In this document: in pieces, positions 1 to 7,456 of the stretch
Layout of the letters: each line of letters opens with the position of its first letter
How positions within the stretch are numbered: the first letter of the stretch is position 1
Source: Paenibacillus sp. 32O-W
GTDB lineage: Bacteria; Bacillota; Bacilli; Paenibacillales; NBRC-103111
Assembly: GCF_007679495.1 (NCBI RefSeq)
Contig: NZ_VEGP01000003.1
Location: 1-64,000, forward strand
Direction of reading: 5' to 3'
Length of the DNA stretch: 64,000 bases
The notes under the pieces: model-generated
Seen by the model: the letters and a program-made list of their open reading frames with translations, nothing else
Database searches by the model: none
What the model was told of the DNA's origin: nothing
Program-made: the position numbers and the translations under genes

Positions 1-90
1 ACCTGTACAAAATACAGTTAGATGTGCCGCTCCGCTTGCAACGATGCCTGCAGACGGTAAAATAGACGGATTTTCAATGTAGTTTCCATA
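1..90 (-). repeat. Dispersed intergenic repeat, copy 1
   Basis: The reverse complement of this stretch matches the repeat units at 39385-39530 almost base for base: a CCGTCTATTTT core, then CCGTCTGCAGG, ATCGTTGCAAGCGGAGCGGC, and finally TAACTGTATTTTGTACAGGT. It lies in a stretch without a gene and is cut by the window edge. The function is unknown. Confidence 0.7.
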
Positions 91-111
91 TTTCGCTACA
101 GAGGTGTAAAC

Positions 112-205
112 TAACTGTATGAAATCCAGTTAAACGCTCCATTCCGCTTGCACGGAATCAGCAGAAAATGGACGTCTTTTCAAGGTAATCGTCCAAGCCG
201 TAAAA
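112..205 (-). repeat. Dispersed intergenic repeat, copy 2
   Basis: A second diverged unit of the same family. Read on the minus strand it has ACCTTGAAAAGACGTCCATT, TTCTGCTG, CCGTGCAAGCGGAATGG and TTTAACTGGATTTCAT, which parallels the 39.3 kb units. The rest of 1-392 holds no convincing gene; a 74-codon open frame at 148-372 lies inside the repeat and lacks an RBS. Confidence 0.6.
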
Positions 206-322
206 GCGTCCCGGTACTGTCAAAGAAGGCACCATCAGAAGGTGAAAATGATGGCTGTTGGCGTAACAAGCGGTCGCTCGTCCATAAAATGCTCCGACAG
301 GAGTTTTTCTCGTCGCATTCCC

Positions 323-351
323 TTTTGTTCAATACCAAATGTTGCTATAAT
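323..351 (+). promoter_or_regulatory. Probable sigma-A promoter of yajQ
   Basis: A perfect TATAAT lies at 346-351. A weak -35 (TTTTGT, 323-328) lies 17 bp upstream. It is followed after about 40 bp by yajQ with the RBS AGGGGG. Confidence 0.5.
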
Positions 352-392
352 GTATTCAATTCATTGATTTAGAAGATAAGGGGGACATTTCG

Positions 393-884
393 ATGGCATC
401 AGAGCATTCCTTCGACGTAACTTCCAAGATGGATATGCAGGAGTTAAATAATGCGATTAACCAAACGGAGAAAGAGCTGGCCAACCGGTTCGACTTCAAG
501 GGAAGCAGGAGCAGTCTTTCGCTGGAGAAGGATCAATTAGTAGTTATTTCCGACGATGAGTTTAAGCTTAAGGCGGTTATCGATATCCTTCAATCCAAGA
601 TGGCGAAGAGAGGCATTTCTCTGAAAAATCTGGAATTCGGTAAAATTGAGCCGGCCGCCCAGAGCACCGTACGTCAGTCCATTGCCTTAAAGCAAGGGAT
701 CGATCAGGCCAGCGCCAAGAAGATTAATACGATGATCAAGGATTCCAAGCTGAAGGTAAGCAGTCAGATTCAAGGAGACCAGATTCGCGTATCCGGTAAA
801 AACAAGGATGACTTGCAGAAGGTCATTCAATTGCTGAAGCAAGCCGATCTGCCGCTGGATCTGCAATTTGTAAACTTCCGTTAA
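393..884 (+). CDS. yajQ: YajQ family nucleotide-binding protein
   Basis: A 163-residue cytosolic protein of the YajQ/UPF0234 family. Family members fold as two RNP-like alpha/beta domains; some bind cyclic di-GMP or nucleotides and act with transcription regulators. The family start is visible ([17 protein letters not shown]), as are the conserved middle FDFKGS and the typical end, LDLQFVNFR. Length is normal for the family. ATG 393 follows GGGGG with suitable spacing. It appears to be a single transcription unit between its own promoter and a weak hairpin at 884-911. Its physiological role in this organism cannot be read from sequence. Confidence 0.93.
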   Translation: MASEHSFDVTSKMDMQELNNAINQTEKELANRFDFKGSRSSLSLEKDQLVVISDDEFKLKAVIDILQSKMAKRGISLKNLEFGKIEPAAQSTVRQSIALKQGIDQASAKKINTMIKDSKLKVSSQIQGDQIRVSGKNKDDLQKVIQLLKQADLPLDLQFVNFR

Positions 885-911
885 ACCGCTCTTTCCGCGA
901 GGAGAGCGGTT
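884..911 (+). terminator. Weak terminator hairpin after yajQ
   Basis: AACCGCTCT (884-892) pairs with AGAGCGGTT (903-911). The U-run is poor (AAGTATCGTTTT), so termination may be partial. Confidence 0.5.
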
Positions 912-921
912 AAGTATCGTT

Positions 922-951
922 TTGACACCGTAAATTACATTATATTATACT
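922..951 (+). promoter_or_regulatory. Strong sigma-A promoter upstream of rimO
   Basis: Consensus TTGACA (922-927), an 18-bp spacer, and TATACT (946-951). It would drive the small ORF at 984 and the rimO-pgsA unit. Confidence 0.75.
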
Positions 952-983
952 TAAAGGATAAGGATTGGAAGTCCGGTGATGCA

Positions 984-1115
984 ATGAACGGAGAAACAAG
1001 TTTGGAACAGGGCTTGGCGGATGCCGCAGCTTGGCGGGAAGCGCTTCGATACGACAGCATGTCCTTAACGATAGAGACAGGTTGGATGACCAAACTTGGC
1101 CCGAAATGTAAATAA
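984..1115 (+). CDS. Possible 43-residue small protein
   Basis: ATG 984 opens a 43-codon frame ending with TAA at 1113-1115, directly downstream of the 922-951 promoter and 39 bp before rimO. The product starts MNGETSLEQGLADAAAWREA and is soluble and mildly charged. No family was recognised and the RBS is weak (GGAAG, about 11 nt upstream), so it may be only rimO leader sequence. It would share the transcript with rimO. Confidence 0.3.
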   Translation: MNGETSLEQGLADAAAWREALRYDSMSLTIETGWMTKLGPKCK

Positions 1116-1154
1116 CTCACCGAACTTTTAGGAAAAGGTACTGGAGGCTTACGA

Positions 1155-2483
1155 ATGTCTGAGAAGGTAATGGTGGTTACACTTGGCTGTGAGAAAAATA
1201 TGGTCGATTCGGAGATTATGTCCGGATTGGTTCATGAACGGGGTTATTCTCTCGTAGACAACAAAGAGGAAGCCACAGTAATCATTGTCAATACATGCGG
1301 CTTTATCGATGCGGCTAAGGAAGAATCCGTCAACACGATTTTAGATATGGCGGATTTGAAGCATACCGCCAATTTGAAAGCGTTGGTCGTATCCGGATGC
1401 TTGACTCAGCGGTACAAGGAAGAATTAATGAAAGAAATGCCGGAGATCGACGGTATTGTCGGAACGGGAGATTTTATCAATATAAACGATATTATTGATG
1501 AAGCTCTGGCCGGCAAGAAGCCGATTATGGTCGGCAATCCGGTCTTCAATTATGAGAAGATTCTGCCGCGGCGGGTCGGCACTCCACGTTATACCGCATA
1601 TGTGAAGATTGCCGAAGGATGCGATAACGCTTGCACTTTCTGCAGCATCCCGATCATGAGGGGGAAATTCCGCAGCCGCAGCATAGAGTCCATTCTTGCG
1701 GAAGTCACTCAATTGGCCGAGCAAGGGGTTAAAGAAATCAGCCTTATCGCTCAGGACTCTACCAATTACGGCACAGATTTGTACGAACAATTCATGCTGC
1801 CGGAGCTCTTGAATAAGGTGAGCGAAGTGCCGGGGATTGAATGGGTGCGGCTTCATTATGCCTACCCTGGATTTTTCACGGATGAATTAATAGAGACGAT
1901 TGCCACCAATCCGAAAATATGCAAGTATATCGATCTGCCTTTGCAGCACAGTGAAGACAGGATTTTAAAGAGAATGAGAAGGCCGGGAAGACAGAAGGAT
2001 TCCCGCGAGCTGATACGCAAGATCCGCGACCGCATCCCGGAGGTTGCACTGAGAACGTCAATCATCGTCGGCTTCCCGGGGGAAACGGAAGAGGATTTCG
2101 CCAACTTGGTCAAATTTATTGAAGAGGTGGAGTTTGACCGGTTAGGTGTGTTTACTTATTCCAAGGAAGAGGATACCCCAGCCTCCAGGCTGCCGGATCA
2201 GGTGCCGGAGGATGTTAAGGAATATAGAGCCAATACGCTGATGGAGATACAGAGACGAATTTCAGAACGAAGAAACGGACGAAGAATCGGCGAGGAACTG
2301 GACGTGCTGATCGAACGGTATGACGGACGCAATGACGTCTATATCGGGCGTTCCCAATATGACGCTCCGGAAATCGACGGAGAGGTCTTTGTCACGAATT
2401 GTCAGGTCAATATCGGAGAGTTGGTTAAAGTGCGCATTTCCCATTCGATGGAATATGATCTATCCGGGGAGGCTATTGCATGA
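1155..2483 (+). CDS. rimO: Ribosomal protein S12 methylthiotransferase RimO
   Basis: A 442-residue radical-SAM methylthiotransferase that adds a methylthio group to an aspartate of ribosomal protein S12. Order of domains: an N-terminal UPF0004 domain with three cluster Cys (near residues 12, 48 and 82), the radical-SAM CX3CX2C motif at C156/C160/C163 (GCDNACTFC), and a C-terminal TRAM domain from about residue 375. The VTLGCEKNMVDSE start is typical of RimO rather than MiaB, which is a separate gene at 14391. ATG 1155 has GGAGG 7 nt upstream. The stop overlaps the start of pgsA by 4 bp, so the two are cotranscribed and probably translationally coupled. Confidence 0.95.
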   Translation: MSEKVMVVTLGCEKNMVDSEIMSGLVHERGYSLVDNKEEATVIIVNTCGFIDAAKEESVNTILDMADLKHTANLKALVVSGCLTQRYKEELMKEMPEIDGIVGTGDFININDIIDEALAGKKPIMVGNPVFNYEKILPRRVGTPRYTAYVKIAEGCDNACTFCSIPIMRGKFRSRSIESILAEVTQLAEQGVKEISLIAQDSTNYGTDLYEQFMLPELLNKVSEVPGIEWVRLHYAYPGFFTDELIETIATNPKICKYIDLPLQHSEDRILKRMRRPGRQKDSRELIRKIRDRIPEVALRTSIIVGFPGETEEDFANLVKFIEEVEFDRLGVFTYSKEEDTPASRLPDQVPEDVKEYRANTLMEIQRRISERRNGRRIGEELDVLIERYDGRNDVYIGRSQYDAPEIDGEVFVTNCQVNIGELVKVRISHSMEYDLSGEAIA

Positions 2484-3064
2484 ACTTAGCCAACCGAATA
2501 ACGCTGGCTAGGATATTTCTAGTCCCGATTATCGTTTTTTTTCTGTTGGTTAACATCAAAATGCCGCAAATCGAGATCGAATCCTTCAGCATCACCTATA
2601 ACCAAATCATTGCTGTCCTGATTTTCATAGTAGCGGCCAGTACGGACAGCTTGGACGGTTATATCGCCCGCAAGAGAAAGCTGGTCACCAACCTGGGGAA
2701 GCTTCTGGACCCCCTTGCGGATAAGCTGTTGGTTTCTGCCGTGCTCGTCTCTCTTGTAGAGATGGGGAAGCTCGATGCCTGGATTGCGATCGTTATCATC
2801 AGCAGAGAGTTTGCGATAACCGGACTGCGGCAAATTGCTGCGCTTCAGGGACTGGTCGTAGCGGCGGACAAATGGGGAAAGTGGAAGACGGGAGTCCAAA
2901 TTACGGCGATTATTGCACTTCTCGTTAACAACTTCCCGTTTGCGTTTATCGGTTTTCCGTTTGATGTTATAGCCAGTTGGGTGGCTGCTATTCTCACCAT
3001 CTATTCGGGGATTCATTATTTCATTCGAAATAAACATGTCCTCGAGCTATCTGCGGAAGAATAA
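2480..3064 (+). CDS. pgsA: CDP-diacylglycerol--glycerol-3-phosphate 3-phosphatidyltransferase
   Basis: A 194-residue membrane enzyme that makes phosphatidylglycerol phosphate, the committed step of acidic phospholipid synthesis. The full CDP-alcohol phosphatidyltransferase motif is present: D56-x2-D59-G60-x2-A63-R64-x8-G73-x3-D77-x3-D81. Several hydrophobic helices flank it. GGGGAGG lies 7 nt before ATG 2480, inside the end of rimO. A good terminator follows at 3066. The order rimO-pgsA-cinA-recA matches Bacillus and Paenibacillus chromosomes. Confidence 0.96.
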   Translation: MNLANRITLARIFLVPIIVFFLLVNIKMPQIEIESFSITYNQIIAVLIFIVAASTDSLDGYIARKRKLVTNLGKLLDPLADKLLVSAVLVSLVEMGKLDAWIAIVIISREFAITGLRQIAALQGLVVAADKWGKWKTGVQITAIIALLVNNFPFAFIGFPFDVIASWVAAILTIYSGIHYFIRNKHVLELSAEE

Positions 3065-3065
3065 C

Positions 3066-3092
3066 AAAGGCTCCTTGGGGAGCCTTTCTTTT
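3066..3092 (+). terminator. Rho-independent terminator after pgsA
   Basis: AAAGGCTCC (3066-3074), loop TTGG, GGAGCCTTT (3079-3087), then CTTTT. Confidence 0.85.
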
Positions 3093-3127
3093 GCCATTGG
3101 ACGCATACAGCGTTAGGAGGAGTAAGG

Positions 3128-4378
3128 ATGAAAGCGGAGATAATTGCAGTTGGAACCGAGCTTTTATTAGGGCAAATAGTAAATACGAACGCTCAATATT
3201 TATCTCAACAATGTGCAGCTTTGGGAATAGATATTTATTTCCAAACGGTTGTAGGGGACAACGAGGGCCGGCTGCGGCAGGCGCTGGATACCGCCAGACA
3301 GAGGGCGGATCTGATCATTTGCACCGGAGGGCTTGGGCCTACGAAGGATGATTTGACCAAGGATGTGCTGGCGGCATTTACCGGGAAAGAATTGATCATG
3401 CATGAGCCGTCGCTGGACAAAATCAAGTCCATGTTTCGCGATCGCGGCCTGGCCATGGCGGAAAGCAATGCGAGACAGGCGCTGATGCTGACGGACAGCG
3501 ATCCTTTGATCAACGATAACGGGCTGGCTGTTGGAGTCGCACTGACCCATGAGGGAACCCATTACATGCTGCTGCCTGGTCCTCCGCGTGAAATGAAGCT
3601 TATGTTTGACACTTACGGCACCTCTTGGCTCTCTCGCCTTGCGGACGGCAGAGGGGCATTATATTCCCAAATGTTAAAATTTGCGGGAATCGGGGAGTCG
3701 GCCTTGGAGAAGGAGCTGCTGGATCTGATTGAAGCTCAGCAGGATCCGACGATTGCCCCGTATGCCAAGGAAGGGGAGGTCACCGTGCGTCTGACAACCC
3801 GTGCTGCTACGGAGGAAGAAGCGAATTCGAAGCTTAAGCCGGTGGAGGAAGAGATTCGCCGCCGATTGGGCAAGCATCTCTATGCAACTGAAGATAAGCC
3901 GATTGAGCAGATCATCTACGAGCAGCTTAAGGAGAGGGGAATGACCCTGTCTGCAGCGGAAAGCTGCACCGGCGGTTTGATAAGCGATTTGATTACTTCC
4001 GTACCGGATAGCTCCTCGGTGTTTAGCGGCAGTATCGTCAGCTACACTAATGCTGTCAAGGAAACCATCCTTCAAGTGCCCGCCGGTTTATTGGAGGGGC
4101 CTGAGGCTCCGGGTGCGATCAGCAAGGAAACCGCAGAAGCGATGGCCGGGAAAGTGCGGGAGCTGTTGGGTACGGATTATGCTCTGTCGGTTACCGGCAT
4201 CGCCGGCCCCGGGTCGGCGGAAGGGAAGCCGGTGGGGCTGGTCTATATCGGCTTGGCCGAGCGCGGGAAACCGACTACGGTCGTGGAAGGCCGCTATTCC
4301 GGGACCCGGGAGCTGATTAAATTAAGAGCTGCCAAAGCCGCTCTATATTTGCTCTGGCAAAGACTTCAAGAGCGATAA
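3128..4378 (+). CDS. cinA: CinA: ADP-ribose pyrophosphatase / NMN deamidase family protein
   Basis: A 416-residue two-domain protein. The N-terminal MoCF/COG1058 domain (about 1-170) starts MKAEIIAVGTELLLGQIVNT and carries the GGLGPTKDD motif. The C-terminal CinA/PncC domain (about 255-410) has LSAAESCTGG and SVTGIAGPG, the nicotinamide-nucleotide amidase signature. In related bacteria it acts in pyridine-nucleotide salvage and is linked to competence next to recA. AGGAGG precedes ATG 3128. It has its own short intergenic region after the pgsA terminator. No terminator was seen directly after it, but one lies at 4653-4692. Confidence 0.94.
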   Translation: MKAEIIAVGTELLLGQIVNTNAQYLSQQCAALGIDIYFQTVVGDNEGRLRQALDTARQRADLIICTGGLGPTKDDLTKDVLAAFTGKELIMHEPSLDKIKSMFRDRGLAMAESNARQALMLTDSDPLINDNGLAVGVALTHEGTHYMLLPGPPREMKLMFDTYGTSWLSRLADGRGALYSQMLKFAGIGESALEKELLDLIEAQQDPTIAPYAKEGEVTVRLTTRAATEEEANSKLKPVEEEIRRRLGKHLYATEDKPIEQIIYEQLKERGMTLSAAESCTGGLISDLITSVPDSSSVFSGSIVSYTNAVKETILQVPAGLLEGPEAPGAISKETAEAMAGKVRELLGTDYALSVTGIAGPGSAEGKPVGLVYIGLAERGKPTTVVEGRYSGTRELIKLRAAKAALYLLWQRLQER

Positions 4379-4595
4379 GAGGGTGCATAATCTCTTCGAT
4401 TTGCGTTTAGTTACTGTGCCTTCCGTTAGTTTTAAAAAGACGAGATTTCTTCGAGAATAGCGTTCTTGCGGTCCGTTTGTTAAACTAGGTGCTGGAAACA
4501 AGGCAGGGTAACATTTTGGTTCCAGTTATCCCGCGTTTGACCGGAGCTGTCATTACTGGCTCCAAAGTGCAAGCTCGGCTTCTGCAACATTTCTG
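4379..4595 (+). other. Intergenic stretch after cinA, no gene seen
   Basis: No ORF with an RBS and no clear hairpin with a U-run was found here. Confidence 0.6.
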
Positions 4596-4624
4596 TTGAT
4601 TTCAATTCAATTTACCTGTATACT
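4596..4624 (+). promoter_or_regulatory. Sigma-A promoter of a short transcript
   Basis: TTGATT (4596-4601), an exact 17-bp spacer, and TATACT (4619-4624). No ORF follows before the terminator at 4653. Confidence 0.6.
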
Positions 4625-4630
4625 TCTATG

Positions 4631-4692
4631 TAATAGTCTATGAGCGGAAGCACCGCAGCGGGAGAGTCTAACTCTTTGCTGCGGTTTTTTTT
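4631..4692 (+). ncRNA. Candidate ~60-nt RNA or attenuated leader upstream of recA
   Basis: From the predicted start near 4631 the transcript would run about 60 nt into a strong terminator: CCGCAGC (4653-4659) pairs with GCTGCGG (4678-4684), extended by the GAGAGT/ACTCTT arms, followed by eight T. It could be a small RNA, or an always-on attenuator that ends transcription before recA. It may also simply be the cinA terminator preceded by a fortuitous promoter. No known riboswitch class was recognised. Confidence 0.4.
4653..4692 (+). terminator. Strong rho-independent terminator between cinA and recA
   Basis: A 13-14 bp imperfect stem with a CTAA-type loop (arms 4653-4667 and 4671-4684) followed by TTTTTTTT (4685-4692). 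Confidence 0.88.
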
Positions 4693-4934
4693 GTTTCTGC
4701 TCGGCAGGCCTGCCAGGATTAATCGGGCTCCATTCTGAGCGCATCTACGCATGATGATTGTTACTACCCGCAAGGTGCATGTAATAACGGCCGCTTAGTA
4801 TAACTGCAATTAAGTACCGAACTTCATTCGAACCATACTGACATCACCAAGTGTCATGCGGAAAAGAGAAGCCTTGACTGTTTAGTTAGGCATGTCCTCT
4901 CGTAGATGTGCGATACTCTTCTTGAATAAAAAAA

Positions 4935-4948
4935 CGAATATATGTTCG
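4935..4948 (+). promoter_or_regulatory. LexA (SOS) box upstream of recA
   Basis: CGAATATATGTTCG differs by one base from the palindromic Gram-positive SOS form CGAAC-N4-GTTCG. It ends 9 bp before the recA -35 element, as expected for damage-inducible recA. The stretch 4693-4934 has no recognised gene. Confidence 0.8.
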
Positions 4949-4957
4949 AAAAACTAC

Positions 4958-4986
4958 TTGGCAGGGAGCCCAAAAAGAGGTATCAT
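4958..4986 (+). promoter_or_regulatory. recA promoter
   Basis: TTGGCA (4958-4963), a 17-bp spacer, and TATCAT (4981-4986), placed between the LexA box and the recA RBS. Confidence 0.65.
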
Positions 4987-5017
4987 AGAACTATATTAAC
5001 AGAAGGAAGTGATTGGT

Positions 5018-6064
5018 TTGTCAGATCGGCGTGCAGCGTTAGACATGGCATTGAGAAATATAGAGAAGATGTTCGGCAAGGGATCCATCATGAAGTTGGG
5101 AGAATCGACTCACATGCAGGTTGAGACGGTTCCGAGCGGATCTCTCGCACTGGATTTGGCGTTGGGAATAGGCGGCTTCCCGAGAGGAAGAATTATTGAA
5201 GTATACGGACCGGAATCGTCTGGTAAGACGACCGTAGCTCTGCACGCCATTGCCGAAGTACAGAAGATCGGCGGTCAGGCAGCTTTCATCGACGCGGAGC
5301 ATGCATTGGACCCCCAGTATGCCAAGAAGCTGGGAATTAATATAGACGAATTGCTGCTTTCTCAGCCGGATACCGGTGAGCAGGCACTGGAGATCGCGGA
5401 AGCGCTGGTTCGCAGCGGAGCCGTCGATATTATCGTCGTAGACTCGGTAGCCGCATTGGTTCCGAAGGCTGAGATTGAAGGAGAGATGGGGGATTCCCAT
5501 GTCGGCCTGCAAGCCCGCCTGATGTCTCAGGCGCTGCGTAAGCTGTCCGGTGCGATTAACAAGTCGAAGGTTATCGCCATCTTTATCAACCAGCTTCGTG
5601 AGAAAGTAGGGGTTATGTTCGGAAATCCGGAGGTTACTCCCGGAGGAAGAGCGTTGAAATTCTACTCCACGATCCGGCTTGATGTTCGCCGGGTGGAGAC
5701 GTTGAAGCAAGGGAACGACATGATCGGGAACCGCACCCGGATTAAAGTCGTGAAGAATAAAGTTGCTCCCCCCTTCAAACAAGCCGATATCGACATTATG
5801 TATGGAGAAGGTATTTCCCGGGAGGGCAGCATTATCGATATCGGAACGGAAATGGATATTATCGATAAGAGCGGTGCCTGGTACTCCTATGAGAATGAAC
5901 GTCTTGGACAAGGCCGGGAGAATGCAAAGCAGTACTTGCGGGATAATCCTCAGATTGCAGAGGCTATTGAGCGTAAAATTCGCGACTCCAGCAATTTAGG
6001 TCCGGTTATTTCCTCCTCAGAGGAAGAGGACGATGAAGACTTTGAACTAACACTTGAAAACTGA
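5018..6064 (+). CDS. recA: Recombinase RecA
   Basis: A 348-residue ATP-dependent strand-exchange protein for recombinational repair and SOS induction. TTG 5018 was chosen as start because AAGGAAG (5003-5009) lies 8 nt upstream and the product then begins [20 protein letters not shown] as in the family; the GTG at 5009 overlaps the RBS. Walker [10 protein letters not shown] is at about 64-72. The DNA-binding region and the acidic C-terminal tail ([11 protein letters not shown]) are intact. The upstream LexA box fits SOS control. recX follows after 323 bp with a terminator between them. Confidence 0.98.
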   Translation: MSDRRAALDMALRNIEKMFGKGSIMKLGESTHMQVETVPSGSLALDLALGIGGFPRGRIIEVYGPESSGKTTVALHAIAEVQKIGGQAAFIDAEHALDPQYAKKLGINIDELLLSQPDTGEQALEIAEALVRSGAVDIIVVDSVAALVPKAEIEGEMGDSHVGLQARLMSQALRKLSGAINKSKVIAIFINQLREKVGVMFGNPEVTPGGRALKFYSTIRLDVRRVETLKQGNDMIGNRTRIKVVKNKVAPPFKQADIDIMYGEGISREGSIIDIGTEMDIIDKSGAWYSYENERLGQGRENAKQYLRDNPQIAEAIERKIRDSSNLGPVISSSEEEDDEDFELTLEN

Positions 6065-6071
6065 TTCATCT

Positions 6072-6095
6072 ACCGCACCTTAAGGGTGCGGTTTT
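6072..6095 (+). terminator. Terminator after recA
   Basis: ACCGCACC, loop TTAA, GGGTGCGGT and then TTTTC. Confidence 0.8.
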
Positions 6096-6192
6096 CTTTG
6101 CAATGTTGACATTTTATAATTTGGCCATCCGTAAAGTATTCCGCAAAGAAAACTTTAGTTGGCCATTAGTGTTTTTCATAAGGAGGATCCCC

Positions 6193-6231
6193 ATGATTTT
6201 GAATTCCGAAGAGGGGATCACTTTGGCTTGA
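6193..6231 (+). CDS. Possible 12-codon leader peptide upstream of recX
   Basis: ATG 6193 sits 7 nt after a perfect AAGGAGG (6179-6185) and encodes MILNSEEGITLA before TGA. The context TTTCATAAGGAGG recurs just before recX (6370-6382), so this RBS may be a duplicated recX translation start. It could be a regulatory leader peptide or a remnant. Confidence 0.3.
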   Translation: MILNSEEGITLA

Positions 6232-6260
6232 ATTCCGAAGAGGGGATCACTTTGGCTTGA
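6199..6260 (+). repeat. 29-bp perfect tandem duplication
   Basis: The unit TTGAATTCCGAAGAGGGGAT plus CACTTTGGC occurs at 6199-6227 and again without change at 6228-6256, then the first four bases repeat. 29 is not a multiple of 3, so the copy shifts any reading frame through it. The rest of 6096-6387 holds no other feature. Confidence 0.9.
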
Positions 6261-6387
6261 GAGAGAATTAGTTAGGCTAGGCGTCCAAAGATACCTGAAT
6301 GTTTATACATAATTTCCGAGAGCTTCGCAAAGGACTCTGTATAAGCTTCGAAGGCTATTTGTGGGGTTATTTCATAAGGAGGCAGGG

Positions 6388-7068
6388 ATGGACCAGAAAC
6401 ATTCGATCATAACGCGGGTCGAGAAGCAAAAGAGACATCCGCGATACAACATATATATAAATGAAGAATATGCGTTCGCCGCACATGAGGATCTGGTTAT
6501 TAAACATAGATTGCTTAAAGGAGCCAGCCTGGAGGCGGAGCTAATCCGACAAATCATCCAGGAGGAGGAGCTGCATCAGGCCTATCTTTATGCGATTCGC
6601 GTCATCGGCCGGCGACCGCATTCTGCGTATGAAATCAAGGAAAAGCTGAAGACGAAAGGTTATGACGGTGTTACGGCAAACACTGTTTTGGAAAAACTGA
6701 TTCATCAGCGGTACGTCAACGATTTGGACTTTGCCAAAGCATGGGTAGAGCATAGAGTTCGCATGCAGAAAAAAGGAGCAAGGTGGGTGCGTCACGAGCT
6801 CCGGCAAAAAGGAGTCAGCCAAGAAAATGTGGAGAAAGCAATGGCCGATTTGGACCGTGATGCAGAATGGGAAGCGGCTGTGCAATTGGGAGACAAGAAA
6901 TGGCGGCAGACAAAAGGAGAACCTCGCGATAAAAAACGAAAGGTTGCGGCTTATTTATTAAGAAGGGGATATTCCTCCGCAATCGTTAAGAGGGTCGTAA
7001 ATACATTAATTAATCGGGATTCAGAGGATGAAGCAACAGAAACTATATTTAATGATGATGATTATTAA
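6388..7068 (+). CDS. recX: Regulatory protein RecX
   Basis: A 226-residue RecX-family protein. The three-helix repeats are visible (AYLYAIRVIGRRPHSAYEIK and RYVNDLDFAKAWVEHR). RecX binds RecA filaments and modulates ATPase and strand exchange. ATG 6388 has AAGGAGG 5 nt upstream; the longer frame from GTG 6361 reads through that RBS. Placement just after recA supports the call. The acidic C terminus is not diagnostic. Confidence 0.92.
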   Translation: MDQKHSIITRVEKQKRHPRYNIYINEEYAFAAHEDLVIKHRLLKGASLEAELIRQIIQEEELHQAYLYAIRVIGRRPHSAYEIKEKLKTKGYDGVTANTVLEKLIHQRYVNDLDFAKAWVEHRVRMQKKGARWVRHELRQKGVSQENVEKAMADLDRDAEWEAAVQLGDKKWRQTKGEPRDKKRKVAAYLLRRGYSSAIVKRVVNTLINRDSEDEATETIFNDDDY

Positions 7069-7155
7069 TGAAGTTAAATATATTTTTTTATCCGGCAACC
7101 GGCGTCTTTATTGGAAAGTACCATAATATACTTCGCCTAAGAGAGCTCTCCTTGC

Positions 7156-7198
7156 TTGACAAGCTTTCTTGACAAAAGATAAAATAACTATGTATATT
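7156..7198 (+). promoter_or_regulatory. Two overlapping sigma-A promoters upstream of rny
   Basis: TTGACA 7156-7161 with TAAAAT 7180-7185, and TTGACA 7169-7174 with TATATT 7193-7198; both have 18-bp spacers. The remaining 7199-7440 would be a long 5' leader of about 250 nt without a clear ORF. The stretch 7069-7155 holds nothing recognised. Confidence 0.6.
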
Positions 7199-7456
7199 TT
7201 TCTATTCAACCTGGTTCTAGAACGAATCAGGAAATGGGAAAGTAAACCCGCCAATTTTACTTGAACACTGCCAAAGGAAATCGTTTGAATTCCACAACAT
7301 CCATGTTGTACCAATTATTAAAGCCCCGTTAATTCGGGAATGCTCTCTACCAACAGCTGGATGAACACGCTTAACGAATTGAAACAATTGGGTTAAAAAC
7401 CGAATGAATTCACCCCAAGCTAATCCCTTGGAGGAATCAACGAGGAGGTGAACAAG

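Noticed and set aside
5039-5911. 290-codon open frame antisense to recA
   Set aside because: It lies wholly inside recA, has no RBS and its composition is that of a codon shadow.
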